Positions 8,833 through 16,560 of a stretch of DNA of 64,000 nt are shown in pieces; position 1 is the stretch's first letter, and each line of letters opens with the position of its first letter. Made by a program: the position numbers and the translations under genes. Source of the DNA: Ruegeria sp. YS9 (GTDB taxonomy: Bacteria > Pseudomonadota > Alphaproteobacteria > Rhodobacterales > Rhodobacteraceae); contig NZ_CP102409.1 in the NCBI RefSeq assembly GCF_024628725.1, positions 2,327,001 to 2,391,000 on the forward strand, written 5' to 3'. The notes beneath the pieces were generated by a model. That model was not told the origin of the DNA, ran no database searches, and was given only the letters and a program-made list of their open reading frames with translations.

Positions 8833-8907
8833 TATGCGCCTCCTGTTGCCGCCCATCCCCTACCCCGTCATGGACAGCGAAACCATTCATGCATAATCAT
8901 AAGAGAT

Positions 8908-9810
8908 ATGAAGAAAATCGATTTTACTGATCTAGACGGCAAGGTTCTGCGCATCTTTCTGACCATACTCGAGGAAAGCTCGGTCTCGAAAGCTGCGGAT
9001 CGGCTGGGCGTTACGCAATCGGCCATCAGCCATACGCTGGCCAAGCTCCGACTGGTGCTGGGCGATCCGTTGTTTGTCCGGTCCGGTCAGGGCCTGACCC
9101 CGACCGAGCGCGCCTTGTCCCTGAAGGAGCCCGCGCAAAAGGTGCTGGACGGAATGCGGGCGCTGACCGAAGGGCGGCCGTTCGACCCGCAGTCTGAACA
9201 GATCAGGATCCGCATCGCCACCAATGACATGCCGCGCGAGTTGATCTTTCCGCAGCTGCTTCGAGAAACACGTGCCGAAGGCGCAGGTCTGCGGCTGGAA
9301 TTCATTCCTTCAGGCGTGCCCGACCCCGAGCTGCTGCGCAGTGACAGATGCCAGTTGATGCTGACCCCGTTGCCGCCGGACGGGCCGGACATCTTTCAGA
9401 AACGCCTGATGACCAGCCCGCTGATGCTGTTCTATGACGCCACACAGCGCACGCCGCCGGACAGTTGGGACGCCTATTGCAACTGCGATCATGTCGAGGT
9501 TCGCTTTGCCGATGGCCGCAACGCCCGCGCCGTCATGCGTGGCGTTGATCAAAGCCAGATCAGACCAGCGGTGGTGACCCTGCCGCATTTCAACGCCATC
9601 CCGGCCTTCATACAGGGCAGCGACCTGATCTCGACCGACACGGCGCTGATGAAACAGGGCCCGCTGGCCATGCTGGATTGCGCGCCACTGCCGTTCGAAT
9701 GCGCGCCAGTGTCGATCTACATGGTCTGGCACCAGAGGTCGGCCAATGACCCGGCACATCGCTGGTTGCGGGCCCGGATCGAGGCAATCGCCGCATCCCT
9801 TCAAACCTGA
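8908..9810 (+). CDS. LysR-family regulator divergent from the reductive dehalogenase
   Basis: A 300-residue LysR-type regulator. The N-terminal winged helix is clear (EESSVSKAADRLGVTQSAIS, then LRLVLGDPLFVRSGQGLTPT), followed by an effector domain. The ATG at 8908 is chosen because the HTH is then at the usual residues 20-45; the upstream extension reads into the divergent gene. Only 75 bases separate it from the dehalogenase start, and this gap holds ATTCATGCATAAT (8885-8897), an AT-rich near-palindrome that could be a LysR site. It probably activates the dehalogenase and Mo-hydroxylase operon in response to a pathway substrate. Its 3' end overlaps the next, convergent LysR gene by 10 bases. 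Confidence 0.85.
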   Translation: MKKIDFTDLDGKVLRIFLTILEESSVSKAADRLGVTQSAISHTLAKLRLVLGDPLFVRSGQGLTPTERALSLKEPAQKVLDGMRALTEGRPFDPQSEQIRIRIATNDMPRELIFPQLLRETRAEGAGLRLEFIPSGVPDPELLRSDRCQLMLTPLPPDGPDIFQKRLMTSPLMLFYDATQRTPPDSWDAYCNCDHVEVRFADGRNARAVMRGVDQSQIRPAVVTLPHFNAIPAFIQGSDLISTDTALMKQGPLAMLDCAPLPFECAPVSIYMVWHQRSANDPAHRWLRARIEAIAASLQT

Positions 9811-10652
9811 GACAACAGCCAGTCTCGCATGATCTCGACCAGTTGCGGTTGGCGTGGCTTGCGGGGTGCAACCACATAGAACCCCAGATCTTCAACCAGG
9901 ACATCCGCAAGCGGCTGAACAAGACGGCCCGAGGTCACCTCGGGCGCGACGAGAGGCGCATTGGCCAGTGCTATACCCTGCCCCGAAACTGCCGCGTCGA
10001 TCGCAAGACTGGTCTGGCTGAAGCTCATCATTCTGGGCTTTCCGCTTACCCCCACCCGTTCAAGAAACAAGGGCCACAATCCGTGGGTATCGTTCAGCAA
10101 TACCTGCTTCATCAAGTCAGAAGGGGTGCTGACTTCCCTCGCCATGGCAGGGCTGCATACCGGGATGAATTCGGTCGAGAACAAGGGCACCGCTTCCAGT
10201 TCCGCCGCAAACGGCGCTCGACCCTGCCTGACAGCCAGATCGACGCCATCCGAACTGAAATCCGCCAGACGCTCGCGCGCATCCACCTGAACCGAGATGT
10301 CCGGATACAGGTCCGTGAAGCCCGACAAACGCGGCACCAACCATTTCGAGGCAAAGCTGGGCGTGACCGACAACGTGACCCGGCGGTTCGGAGACAGGTC
10401 TTCGACGGCCTCTTCGATCAACCTGAAGGCACGACGCAGCGGCGCGTGAAACCGCCGCCCGGATTCGGTCAGTCGCAACCCACGCGGCAGGCGATCGAAC
10501 AGAACCTCGTCCAATCGTGCCTCAAGCCCGCGCACCTGCTGCGCCACGGCACCTTGTGTAACGCCAAGTTCCTCGGCGGCCAGTCGAAAGTTCAAATGAC
10601 GCGCAGAAGCTTCGAAGGCACGTAAAGCGTTCAGGGGTGGAAGGGCGGCCAT
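9801..10652 (-). CDS. LysR-family regulator, GcvA-like
   Basis: A 283-residue LysR-type regulator starting MAALPPLNALRAFEASARH, the GcvA-subgroup opening. The HTH reads AAEELGVTQGAVAQQVRGLE and is followed by LFDRLPRGLRLTESG. The C-terminal substrate-binding domain contains the usual DGVDLAVRQG segment. The start at 10652 puts the HTH in place; the longer frame overlaps the promoter of the divergent SDR. The 104-base gap to that SDR includes TGTAGATTTTCTACA at about 10661-10675, a near-perfect palindrome with T-N11-A character, a good candidate site for this regulator. It likely controls the SDR gene. Confidence 0.85.
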   Translation of the reverse strand: MAALPPLNALRAFEASARHLNFRLAAEELGVTQGAVAQQVRGLEARLDEVLFDRLPRGLRLTESGRRFHAPLRRAFRLIEEAVEDLSPNRRVTLSVTPSFASKWLVPRLSGFTDLYPDISVQVDARERLADFSSDGVDLAVRQGRAPFAAELEAVPLFSTEFIPVCSPAMAREVSTPSDLMKQVLLNDTHGLWPLFLERVGVSGKPRMMSFSQTSLAIDAAVSGQGIALANAPLVAPEVTSGRLVQPLADVLVEDLGFYVVAPRKPRQPQLVEIMRDWLLSQV

Positions 10653-10660
10653 CGTGTTGT

Positions 10661-10675
10661 CCTGTAGATTTTCTA
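10661..10675. promoter_or_regulatory. Palindromic candidate LysR site
   Basis: TGTAGATTTTCTACA has arms TGTAGA/TCTACA around TTT, lies 9 bases upstream of the LysR start and between the divergent LysR and SDR genes, and has the T-N11-A form expected of LysR-family operators. Confidence 0.5.
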
Positions 10676-10756
10676 CAGCATAAGGCCAGCAGAACTGATT
10701 GGTCAAACCGCTCTCTGACCGCCATCCTGGGATCAACTGAAAAACGGAGATGTCAG

Positions 10757-11458
10757 ATGGAAAAGGTAGCACTTATTACAGCGGGCGGCAGCGGCATGGG
10801 TGCGGATTCCGCACGGAGGCTGGCGGCGGACGGGTTCAAGGTTGGCATTCTGTCTTCCTCGGGCAAGGGAGAAGCCTTGGCAAAAGAGTTGGGCGGTGTT
10901 GGCATTACCGGCTCGAACCAGTCCACCGAGGATTTGCAGAAGCTTGTCGATGCCGCCATGGCCCATTGGGGGCGCATTGACGTTCTGGTCAATTCCGCCG
11001 GTCACGGCCCCCGCGCTCCGATCCTTGAACTGACGGATGAGGATTGGCACACCGGCATGGATGTCTATTTCCTGAACGCGGTGCGTCCCACACGGCTTGT
11101 GACCCCGATCATGCAGGCGCAGGGGGGAGGCTCGATCATCAACATCTCGACCTTTGCCGCGTTCGAGCCGGATCCGGTTTTCCCGACCTCGGGCGTGTTC
11201 CGGGCCGGGCTGGCCGCCTTCACCAAGCTGTACGCGGACAAGTATGCCGCCGAGAATATCCGCATGAACAACGTCCTTCCGGGCTTCATTGACAGCCTGC
11301 CCGAGAAGGAAGAATTCCGCAGCCGCATTCCAATGGGGCGCTATGGGCGCAGCTATGACGAGATCGCCTCGGTCGTCGCTCTGCTTGCCTCGGAAGGCGG
11401 CGGTTACATCACCGGACAGAATATCCGGGTGGACGGCGGTATCACCCGGTCTGTCTGA
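10757..11458 (+). CDS. SDR-family protein with a degenerate active site
   Basis: A 233-residue classical-fold short-chain dehydrogenase/reductase. The coenzyme motif TAGGSGMG (residues 8-15) and NSAG (79-82) are intact, as are the C-terminal RVDGG signature and the strand-5 Ser131. The YxxxK catalytic pair is missing: in PTSGVFRAG the aligned positions are Ser145 and Arg149. Either the chemistry is different or the protein is a non-catalytic binding protein. The ATG at 10757 is used; an out-of-frame ATG sits at 10750. It is divergent from the GcvA-like regulator and convergent, with a 2-base gap, with the FAD oxidase. Confidence 0.85.
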   Translation: MEKVALITAGGSGMGADSARRLAADGFKVGILSSSGKGEALAKELGGVGITGSNQSTEDLQKLVDAAMAHWGRIDVLVNSAGHGPRAPILELTDEDWHTGMDVYFLNAVRPTRLVTPIMQAQGGGSIINISTFAAFEPDPVFPTSGVFRAGLAAFTKLYADKYAAENIRMNNVLPGFIDSLPEKEEFRSRIPMGRYGRSYDEIASVVALLASEGGGYITGQNIRVDGGITRSV

Positions 11459-11460
11459 AC

Positions 11461-12732
11461 TCAGACCCGCGCCCTTATCAGATGCGTCAGCGCCGCGCCG
11501 GATTCGAAAAAGGCGCGGCGCAAGCGCGTCCAGTTTTCGCGGTGTTCCGATACGACAGGAACCGGCAGAAGCGAGGGATCATCCGCCAGAAGACTCTCGG
11601 CCATCATGCGACCGAACACCGTGCCCGGGCCGATGCCGCGACCGGAATACCCGTGTGCGGCCAAAGCGTTGGGGCCGATCTGCGTGATCTTCGGAAGATT
11701 ATCCGATGTCATTGCGATCCGCCCGTGCCACCCGTGTTCCAACGACCGGTCGGCCAATTGCGGATAGAGCTCGGCCAGCTTGCGCCGGACCCAAGCGGAA
11801 TGTGCAACCCGACCGGCATGTCCCAGATCTCCCATGCCGCCAATGATCATCCGCCCGGCCTGATCCAGCCGGAATGACGTCATGATCAGCCCGGTATCCC
11901 AGCATCCTTCTTTCCTTGGCAGGATACTGGCGCGCAAATTGTCGGTCAGCGGGGCCGTGGCGTACTGGAAATAGTAGACCGGCACAAAGGCAGGCGCGGT
12001 CTCCGGCAGCGCAAGATGATAGGCATTCGTCGCCTGAATGACCGATCTTGCCCGAACCGTCCCGCCCGGTGTCATCAGAACCCAGTGCCCAGCCTCATAT
12101 GCCATGGTCTGCACGGGGCTGTGGGTATATACCCGTGCCCCGGCCTGTGACGCCGCGCGCACCAAACCCACCGCATAGGCCAAAGGCTGGATGGTTCCCG
12201 CCCGTGGATCGAACAAAGCACCGTGAAAGGCCTGGCTACCGGTGCGTTCACCGGCCTGGTCCGCCGACAACAGCTCAACCGGCGCTCCGGCTTCGCTCAA
12301 CTGCGCATGACGCGTTTGCAGGTCCTTCAAACCCGACGCGGAATGAGCGCAATGCAGGGTTCCGTTGCGCACGGGCTCACACGCAATGCCATATTCATCG
12401 ATCAAGGCAAACACATCCGACGGCGCCTTGGCCAGCAAGTCGATCAAACGGTTCCCCGTTTCAGTACCGAGATGCGTGCGGATGTCGTCCGGCGGCAACC
12501 ACAGCCCCGCATTGACCAGACCGACATTACGCCCCGAACCGCCAAACCCGATCTCCTGCGCCTCGAGCAGGCAGACCGACGCGCCGGCGCGGGCTGCGGT
12601 CAAAGCCGCTGAACAGCCGGTATAGCCACCTCCGATGACAGCCAGATCAACCTCTGCGTCAGCGGTCAGGGGCGGTGCGGGGACTGTCTCGGTGCAGGTG
12701 GTCTGCCAAAGTGATTGTTCGGGATCGTTCAC
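11461..12732 (-). CDS. FAD-dependent amine/amino-acid oxidase (DadA/PuuB-like)
   Basis: A 423-residue member of the DAO superfamily. It has the FAD dinucleotide motif VIGGGYTGCSAALTAARAG at about 33-51, a GFGGSGRNVG segment typical of PuuB and related oxidases, and the C-terminal GYSGRGIGPGT that closes the FAD site. Such enzymes oxidise amines or amino acids (gamma-glutamylputrescine, sarcosine-type or D-amino acids). No ligase or transporter sits beside it, so the substrate cannot be told from context. It is followed on the other strand, almost without gap, by the SDR gene. A strong terminator separates it from the acyl-CoA dehydrogenase upstream. Confidence 0.8.
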   Translation of the reverse strand: MNDPEQSLWQTTCTETVPAPPLTADAEVDLAVIGGGYTGCSAALTAARAGASVCLLEAQEIGFGGSGRNVGLVNAGLWLPPDDIRTHLGTETGNRLIDLLAKAPSDVFALIDEYGIACEPVRNGTLHCAHSASGLKDLQTRHAQLSEAGAPVELLSADQAGERTGSQAFHGALFDPRAGTIQPLAYAVGLVRAASQAGARVYTHSPVQTMAYEAGHWVLMTPGGTVRARSVIQATNAYHLALPETAPAFVPVYYFQYATAPLTDNLRASILPRKEGCWDTGLIMTSFRLDQAGRMIIGGMGDLGHAGRVAHSAWVRRKLAELYPQLADRSLEHGWHGRIAMTSDNLPKITQIGPNALAAHGYSGRGIGPGTVFGRMMAESLLADDPSLLPVPVVSEHRENWTRLRRAFFESGAALTHLIRARV

Positions 12733-12816
12733 GTCGGGCCTCTGAGTCTTGTCGGCGGATCATCATCCCGATGCCCCTCCCTTTGCAAGCGGCCTTTTGA
12801 CCCGTGCTGCGACAAC

Positions 12817-12861
12817 GAAAAAGGCCCGGCAGGAACGGGCTTTGCCCGGGCCTGCCGGGCC
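12817..12861 (-). terminator. Rho-independent terminator of the acyl-CoA dehydrogenase gene
   Basis: Arms at 12823-12833 and 12851-12861 form a perfect 11-bp stem (GGCCCGGCAGG), with a second nested stem CGGGC/GCCCG at 12836-12848. On the minus strand the structure is followed by TTTTTCG. Confidence 0.85.
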
Positions 12862-12872
12862 CAACCGGAGGA

Positions 12873-12892
12873 GTCATTCCGTCAGGAATGAC
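12873..12892. other. Short hairpin upstream of the terminator
   Basis: GTCATTCC and GGAATGAC form a perfect 8-bp stem with a GTCA loop, lying between the dehydrogenase stop and the main terminator. It may help protect the 3' end of the message. Confidence 0.45.
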
Positions 12893-12923
12893 GACGACGG
12901 GCGGGAGAGGCCCCGTGGTGGGC

Positions 12924-14081
12924 TCAGACGTCGAGCGATCGCGCGATCAGCTCTTTCATGACCTCGTTGGTGCCGCCATAGATCATCTGCACCCTGGCAT
13001 CCGCATAAAGACGCGCAATCGGGTATTCCATCATGAACCCGTAGCCGCCGAACAGTTGCAGGCATTCATGCATGATCTCATTCTGCACCTCGGATCCCCA
13101 GTATTTGGCCATCGAGGCCGTGGCCGCGTCCAGTTCGCCTGCTTCCAGCTTCCCGATACAATCATTGATGAAGCTGCGCAGAACCTCGGCCTTGGTCTTG
13201 CATTCCGCCAGTTTGAACCGGGTATTCTGAAAATCCATCACCCGCTGCCCAAAGGCTTTGCGTTCCTGCACGTATTTCACTGTTTCGGCGATGGCGAAAT
13301 CGATCGCGCCCAGCGCCATGATCGCGATATTCAGCCGTTCCCACGGCAGCTGTTTCATCAGCTGATAGAAACCCTGCCCTTCCTCGGGGCCCAACAGGTT
13401 TGTCATCGGCACTTTGACATCTTCGAAAAACAACTCGGCAGTGTCATTGCCCTTCATGCCCAGTTTCTTGAGGTTCCGCCCCCGGCGAAAACCCTCACAC
13501 CCGTCGGTTTCCACCACGATCAACGAAACGCCGCGTGCGCCGGCGGACTTGTCGGTCTTGGCGGCCACGATGATCAGATCCGCAGTCTGTCCGTTCGTGA
13601 TGAAGATTTTGGACCCGTTCAACCGGTAGGAGTTGCCGTCCTTCTCGGCAGTCGTCCGCACCGCCTGCACGTCCGAACCGGTACTGGGTTCGGTCATTGC
13701 CAACGCGCCGACCAATTCACCCGACGCCAGTTTGGGCAACCACTTCCGCTTCTGATCTTCGTTGCCATAAGCGGTGAGATAGTGGGTCACGATCGACTGG
13801 ATGCCATAGCCCCAACCCGCATCACCCCGCGCGCCCTGTTCATAGGCCGTGATGGCGTCAAAGCCCATGCCGCCGCCGACACCGCCATATTCTTCGGGAA
13901 TCGCACCCGCCATCAGCCCGGTTTCGCCGGCCTTGCGCCAGAAATTGCGATCCACAACGCCGTTTTCAACCCAGGTTTCGATATTGGGCGACAATTCGTC
14001 ATCCATGAACCGACCCGCCATATCCGCGAACATGCGGTGTTCATCAGTGACCCATGCCGCAGTCGAAGTGAAAAGTGACAT
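12924..14081 (-). CDS. Acyl-CoA dehydrogenase
   Basis: A 385-residue acyl-CoA dehydrogenase, the normal family length. The FAD/substrate segments LAMTEPSTGSD and FITNGQTADLIIV are clear. The C-terminal loop reads IYGGTNEVM, with Gly where medium-chain enzymes have the catalytic Glu. Instead LPWERLNIA carries a Glu aligned with the helix-G base of isovaleryl-CoA and long-chain enzymes. It should oxidise an acyl-CoA and pass electrons to ETF. The ATG at 14081 has GGAGG upstream. The gene is alone in its unit; the TetR gene beyond it is on the same strand 141 bases upstream and might co-regulate it, but this is not shown. Confidence 0.92.
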   Translation of the reverse strand: MSLFTSTAAWVTDEHRMFADMAGRFMDDELSPNIETWVENGVVDRNFWRKAGETGLMAGAIPEEYGGVGGGMGFDAITAYEQGARGDAGWGYGIQSIVTHYLTAYGNEDQKRKWLPKLASGELVGALAMTEPSTGSDVQAVRTTAEKDGNSYRLNGSKIFITNGQTADLIIVAAKTDKSAGARGVSLIVVETDGCEGFRRGRNLKKLGMKGNDTAELFFEDVKVPMTNLLGPEEGQGFYQLMKQLPWERLNIAIMALGAIDFAIAETVKYVQERKAFGQRVMDFQNTRFKLAECKTKAEVLRSFINDCIGKLEAGELDAATASMAKYWGSEVQNEIMHECLQLFGGYGFMMEYPIARLYADARVQMIYGGTNEVMKELIARSLDV

Positions 14082-14222
14082 TGAACGCCCTCCAATCGGT
14101 CTTTCCGAAAAGGCTAGCGCCGTGTTCGATTCACGCCAATCCTTGTGACGCGGCGTCCCTTTGAGGAACAACGCAACGTTCCTCAGCCTGCAATGTCAGA
14201 GAATCCCTTTTGACCGGCGGGG

Positions 14223-14786
14223 TTAAGCCAGTGCTTTGGCCAACAGGTGCTTGGCCGCATCCTTGGCGTCTTCCGCCGGATCGCAGTTCTTGAGCAGGAC
14301 CGCGGATACGATGGCTCCTTCTTGCAACAACACGATCTGACTCGCGAGCTTCCGAGGATCATGCGCGCCGGCTTGCTGGGCTATGGCCGTGAAGTGTTCC
14401 AGCAAAAGCTGTTTGTGTTCGGCGGCCTGTACATGGATCGGGTGATCCTTGTCCTGATACTCGGCCCCGGCCTTGATGAACATGCAGCCCCGGAACCCGT
14501 CCTCTTCGAACCACTCTTTCAGGGCATCGAAGCTGACGAGGATCTGCTCGGCCGGTGTTTCCGCCATCTCGTCGATGCGTTGAAAGAACCAGTTGCGAAA
14601 GTTCTCATCCCGCAGGCGCAGCGCGGCGACAATTAGGTCTTCCTTGGTGCGGAAATGCTTGTACATCGACGTCTTGGACACGCCCGTTTCCACAACCAGC
14701 TTGTCCATGCCGGTTGCGTGAAACCCGTCGCGGTAAAAGACCTTCAGGGCCTTGCTGACCAACTCATCCCGTTTGTTTGGGCGCAT
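14223..14786 (-). CDS. TetR-family regulator
   Basis: A 187-residue TetR/AcrR regulator. The HTH covers about residues 24-45 (GMDKLVVETGVSKTSMYKHF) and is followed by a C-terminal ligand domain with CMFIKAGAEYQ near residue 98, where a Cys could be a redox or electrophile sensor. The promoter region between it and the DUF1348 gene carries three copies of one 20-base operator, at 14800, 14919 and 14948. It therefore very likely represses both itself and the rightward DUF1348-PNPOx unit. The effector is unknown. Confidence 0.88.
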   Translation of the reverse strand: MRPNKRDELVSKALKVFYRDGFHATGMDKLVVETGVSKTSMYKHFRTKEDLIVAALRLRDENFRNWFFQRIDEMAETPAEQILVSFDALKEWFEEDGFRGCMFIKAGAEYQDKDHPIHVQAAEHKQLLLEHFTAIAQQAGAHDPRKLASQIVLLQEGAIVSAVLLKNCDPAEDAKDAAKHLLAKALA

Positions 14787-14792
14787 GATTCG

Positions 14793-14831
14793 GCTCCATG
14801 GTGTACCGTTCTGTACATATTACCATGGAGC
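14793..14831. repeat. Long inverted repeat framing the TetR operator
   Basis: GCTCCATGGT at 14793-14802 is perfectly mirrored by ACCATGGAGC at 14822-14831. The 19 bases between hold most of operator copy 1, so two palindromes are nested just upstream of the TetR start. In RNA it could fold as a long hairpin. Confidence 0.6.
14800..14819. promoter_or_regulatory. TetR operator copy 1
   Basis: GGTGTACCGTTCTGTACATA, a GTAC-N6-GTAC palindrome 14 bases upstream of the TetR start codon. It matches copies 2 and 3 and would give autorepression. Confidence 0.75.
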
Positions 14832-14918
14832 GTGAAGTACAATGACCCCAGGCCAAAGCATTGTTTTGGAATGGTTTTGCCAGACGCCCAGTCTCATCGT
14901 GAAATTTCTACTTGCAAA

Positions 14919-14938
14919 GGTTTACAGATCAGTACACC
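14919..14938. promoter_or_regulatory. TetR operator copy 2
   Basis: GGTTTACAGATCAGTACACC has the same layout as copy 1. It lies 29 bases (nearly three helical turns) from copy 3, so two dimers could bind the same DNA face in front of the DUF1348 unit. Confidence 0.78.
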
Positions 14939-14947
14939 TTATTCGTA

Positions 14948-14967
14948 AGTTAACCGATCTGTACACC
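14948..14967. promoter_or_regulatory. TetR operator copy 3
   Basis: AGTTAACCGATCTGTACACC. Together the three copies give a consensus close to GGTTTACMGATCWGTACACC. This copy is 111 bases before the DUF1348 start. Confidence 0.78.
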
Positions 14968-15078
14968 ATGGGATTTGACCGATGAAACGTCGCGCCAGCA
15001 TTTTTCCACCTCAGTACGTCCCCTTCCTTCTGACCATGGCTATTCTTGCCGCCTCACTCACCTGAAAGCCTTTGCAAA

Positions 15079-15543
15079 ATGTCCAGACCCCCTCTGCCCC
15101 CGTTCACCGCCGAAACCGCCACTCAAAAAGTGCGCATGGCGGAAAATGCCTGGAACAGTCGTGACGCCGACCGCGTGACGCCTGCCTACACCGACGACAG
15201 TCAATGGCGGAATCGGGCTGAATTCCTGTCCGGCCATACCGACATCCACGCCTTTCTGACCCGCAAATGGCGGAAAGAGCTGGAGTACCGCCTGATCAAG
15301 GAACTGTGGGCCTTTGCCGGAAATCGCATCGCCGTGCGCTATGCCTATGAATGGCGCGACGACAGCGGTCAGTGGTTCAGATCCTATGGGAATGAGAATT
15401 GGCAATTCGCCGATGACGGGCGCATGTCACATCGCCATGCCTCGCTCAACGATCTTCCCATTACCGAAGGCGACCGGCTGTTTCATTGGCCCCTGGGCGA
15501 ACGCCCTGAAAACCACCCCGGATTGACCGAACTGGGTCTTTGA
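15079..15543 (+). CDS. DUF1348 (NTF2/SnoaL-like) protein
   Basis: A 154-residue protein of the DUF1348 family, a SnoaL/NTF2-like cone fold. Characteristic segments are [20 protein letters not shown] near residue 21, [19 protein letters not shown] near residue 57, and [21 protein letters not shown] near residue 87. Members are small single-domain proteins of unproven function, often near flavin or stress genes. The ATG at 15079 (MSRPPLPPF) fits the family start, although a longer in-frame version reaches 15046. It is followed 10 bases later by the PNPOx-like gene and should be under the divergent TetR repressor. Confidence 0.82.
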   Translation: MSRPPLPPFTAETATQKVRMAENAWNSRDADRVTPAYTDDSQWRNRAEFLSGHTDIHAFLTRKWRKELEYRLIKELWAFAGNRIAVRYAYEWRDDSGQWFRSYGNENWQFADDGRMSHRHASLNDLPITEGDRLFHWPLGERPENHPGLTELGL

Positions 15544-15553
15544 AAGGACATTC

Positions 15554-16174
15554 ATGCCCCGCGCTTTTGCCGAACTGACGTTCACTCCCGCTGTCCGCGC
15601 CTATCAGGAGAGGATGGGTTCGGCCAGAACCTATACCAAGTTCATTGAAGGTGGTCCCCAGCAAGGCCATCTGATTGGAGACCCCGAGAAAGAGTTCATT
15701 CAGGCACGGGACGGGTTCTATCAATCCACCGTGTCCGAGACCGGCTGGCCCTATGTGCAGTATCGGGGCGGGCCGACAGGGTTTCTGAAAGTGCTGGGGC
15801 CCCAGACCATCGGATATGCGGATTTTTCGGGCAACAAACAGTATATCTCGCGCGGGAATCTGGACGGCAACGATCGCATCGCGATGATCCTGATGGATTA
15901 CGCCAACCGACGCCGTCTCAAGATCCTTGGGCGCGTCGCATTCACGGAAGGCGAAGCAGCGGCCGCCACCCTTTACCCGGAAGAGGCCGAGGCACCGGCC
16001 GAACGGGCCGTGATCATCCGCGTCGAGGCGCTGGACTGGAACTGCCCAAGTCATATCACACCGCGCTTCACCGAAGCAGAGTTGCGTCCTCATCTGAACA
16101 GGCTGGGGCAGCAGTTGGCAGAGTTGCAGGCGGAAAACCAAAGACTGAAACAACAATTGGCAAAGTCAGGTTGA
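15554..16174 (+). CDS. Pyridoxamine-5'-phosphate-oxidase-family flavoprotein
   Basis: A 206-residue split-barrel protein of the PNPOx-like superfamily. Residues about 50-150 (FYQSTVSETGWPYVQYRGG, then LGPQTIGYADFSGNKQYISRGNL and IAMILMDYANRRRLKILG) match the FMN-binding barrel used by many F420/FMN/heme-binding oxidoreductases. The last 25 residues (QLAELQAENQRLKQQLAK) are a short leucine-rich coiled coil, which suggests oligomerisation. It is 10 bases after the DUF1348 gene and likely cotranscribed under the TetR. The substrate is unknown. Confidence 0.82.
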   Translation: MPRAFAELTFTPAVRAYQERMGSARTYTKFIEGGPQQGHLIGDPEKEFIQARDGFYQSTVSETGWPYVQYRGGPTGFLKVLGPQTIGYADFSGNKQYISRGNLDGNDRIAMILMDYANRRRLKILGRVAFTEGEAAAATLYPEEAEAPAERAVIIRVEALDWNCPSHITPRFTEAELRPHLNRLGQQLAELQAENQRLKQQLAKSG

Positions 16175-16224
16175 CGTTTCAGCCCTCACAGAATTTTCGG
16201 ATATCAAGAGAAGGGAGTGTCGCA

Positions 16225-16386
16225 ATGGTTCGCTCGGTCTTTCACCTATCGGCGGCTTGCCTTGCCGGTACTGCCCTGATCATACTGATCATCATGTTCG
16301 GTTTTTTCGCCTCGCCCAGTGCCGTGCGAACGTCACCGCCATCGGTGTTCAGCAAGATTTTATTCGAACATTTGCAGCAAGAGTGA
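16225..16386 (+). CDS. Small predicted single-pass membrane protein
   Basis: A 53-residue frame beginning MVRSVFHLSAACLAG with one strongly hydrophobic segment (TALIILIIMFGFF) and a polar tail. A GGGAG ribosome-like site precedes the ATG at 16225. It starts 50 bases after the PNPOx-like gene on the same strand and could be the last gene of that unit. No family is recognised, and a chance hydrophobic frame is possible. Confidence 0.35.
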   Translation: MVRSVFHLSAACLAGTALIILIIMFGFFASPSAVRTSPPSVFSKILFEHLQQE

Positions 16387-16520
16387 TGCCCGGGCGGCAT
16401 TGCGACAGGTGCCCGGCAAGCGCGCAAATCTTTTCAAGCCAAAGCCATCAACTCGGGCCCACGGGGCGCATACGCTGAAAGACTGAACATCCTGGCCCAA
16501 ACGCGACCCGGTTCCAGGTC

Positions 16521-16548
16521 TGCTCTCACCACACGAATGGTGAGAGCA
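16521..16548. terminator. Hairpin between convergent units
   Basis: TGCTCTCACCA (16521-16531) and TGGTGAGAGCA (16538-16548) form a perfect 11-bp stem. It lies 12 bases beyond the VPLPA-CTERM gene stop and downstream of the rightward PNPOx unit. There is no T-run on either side, so it may be a bidirectional barrier or RNA 3' stabiliser. Confidence 0.6.
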
Positions 16549-16560
16549 CGAAAAGCCAGG

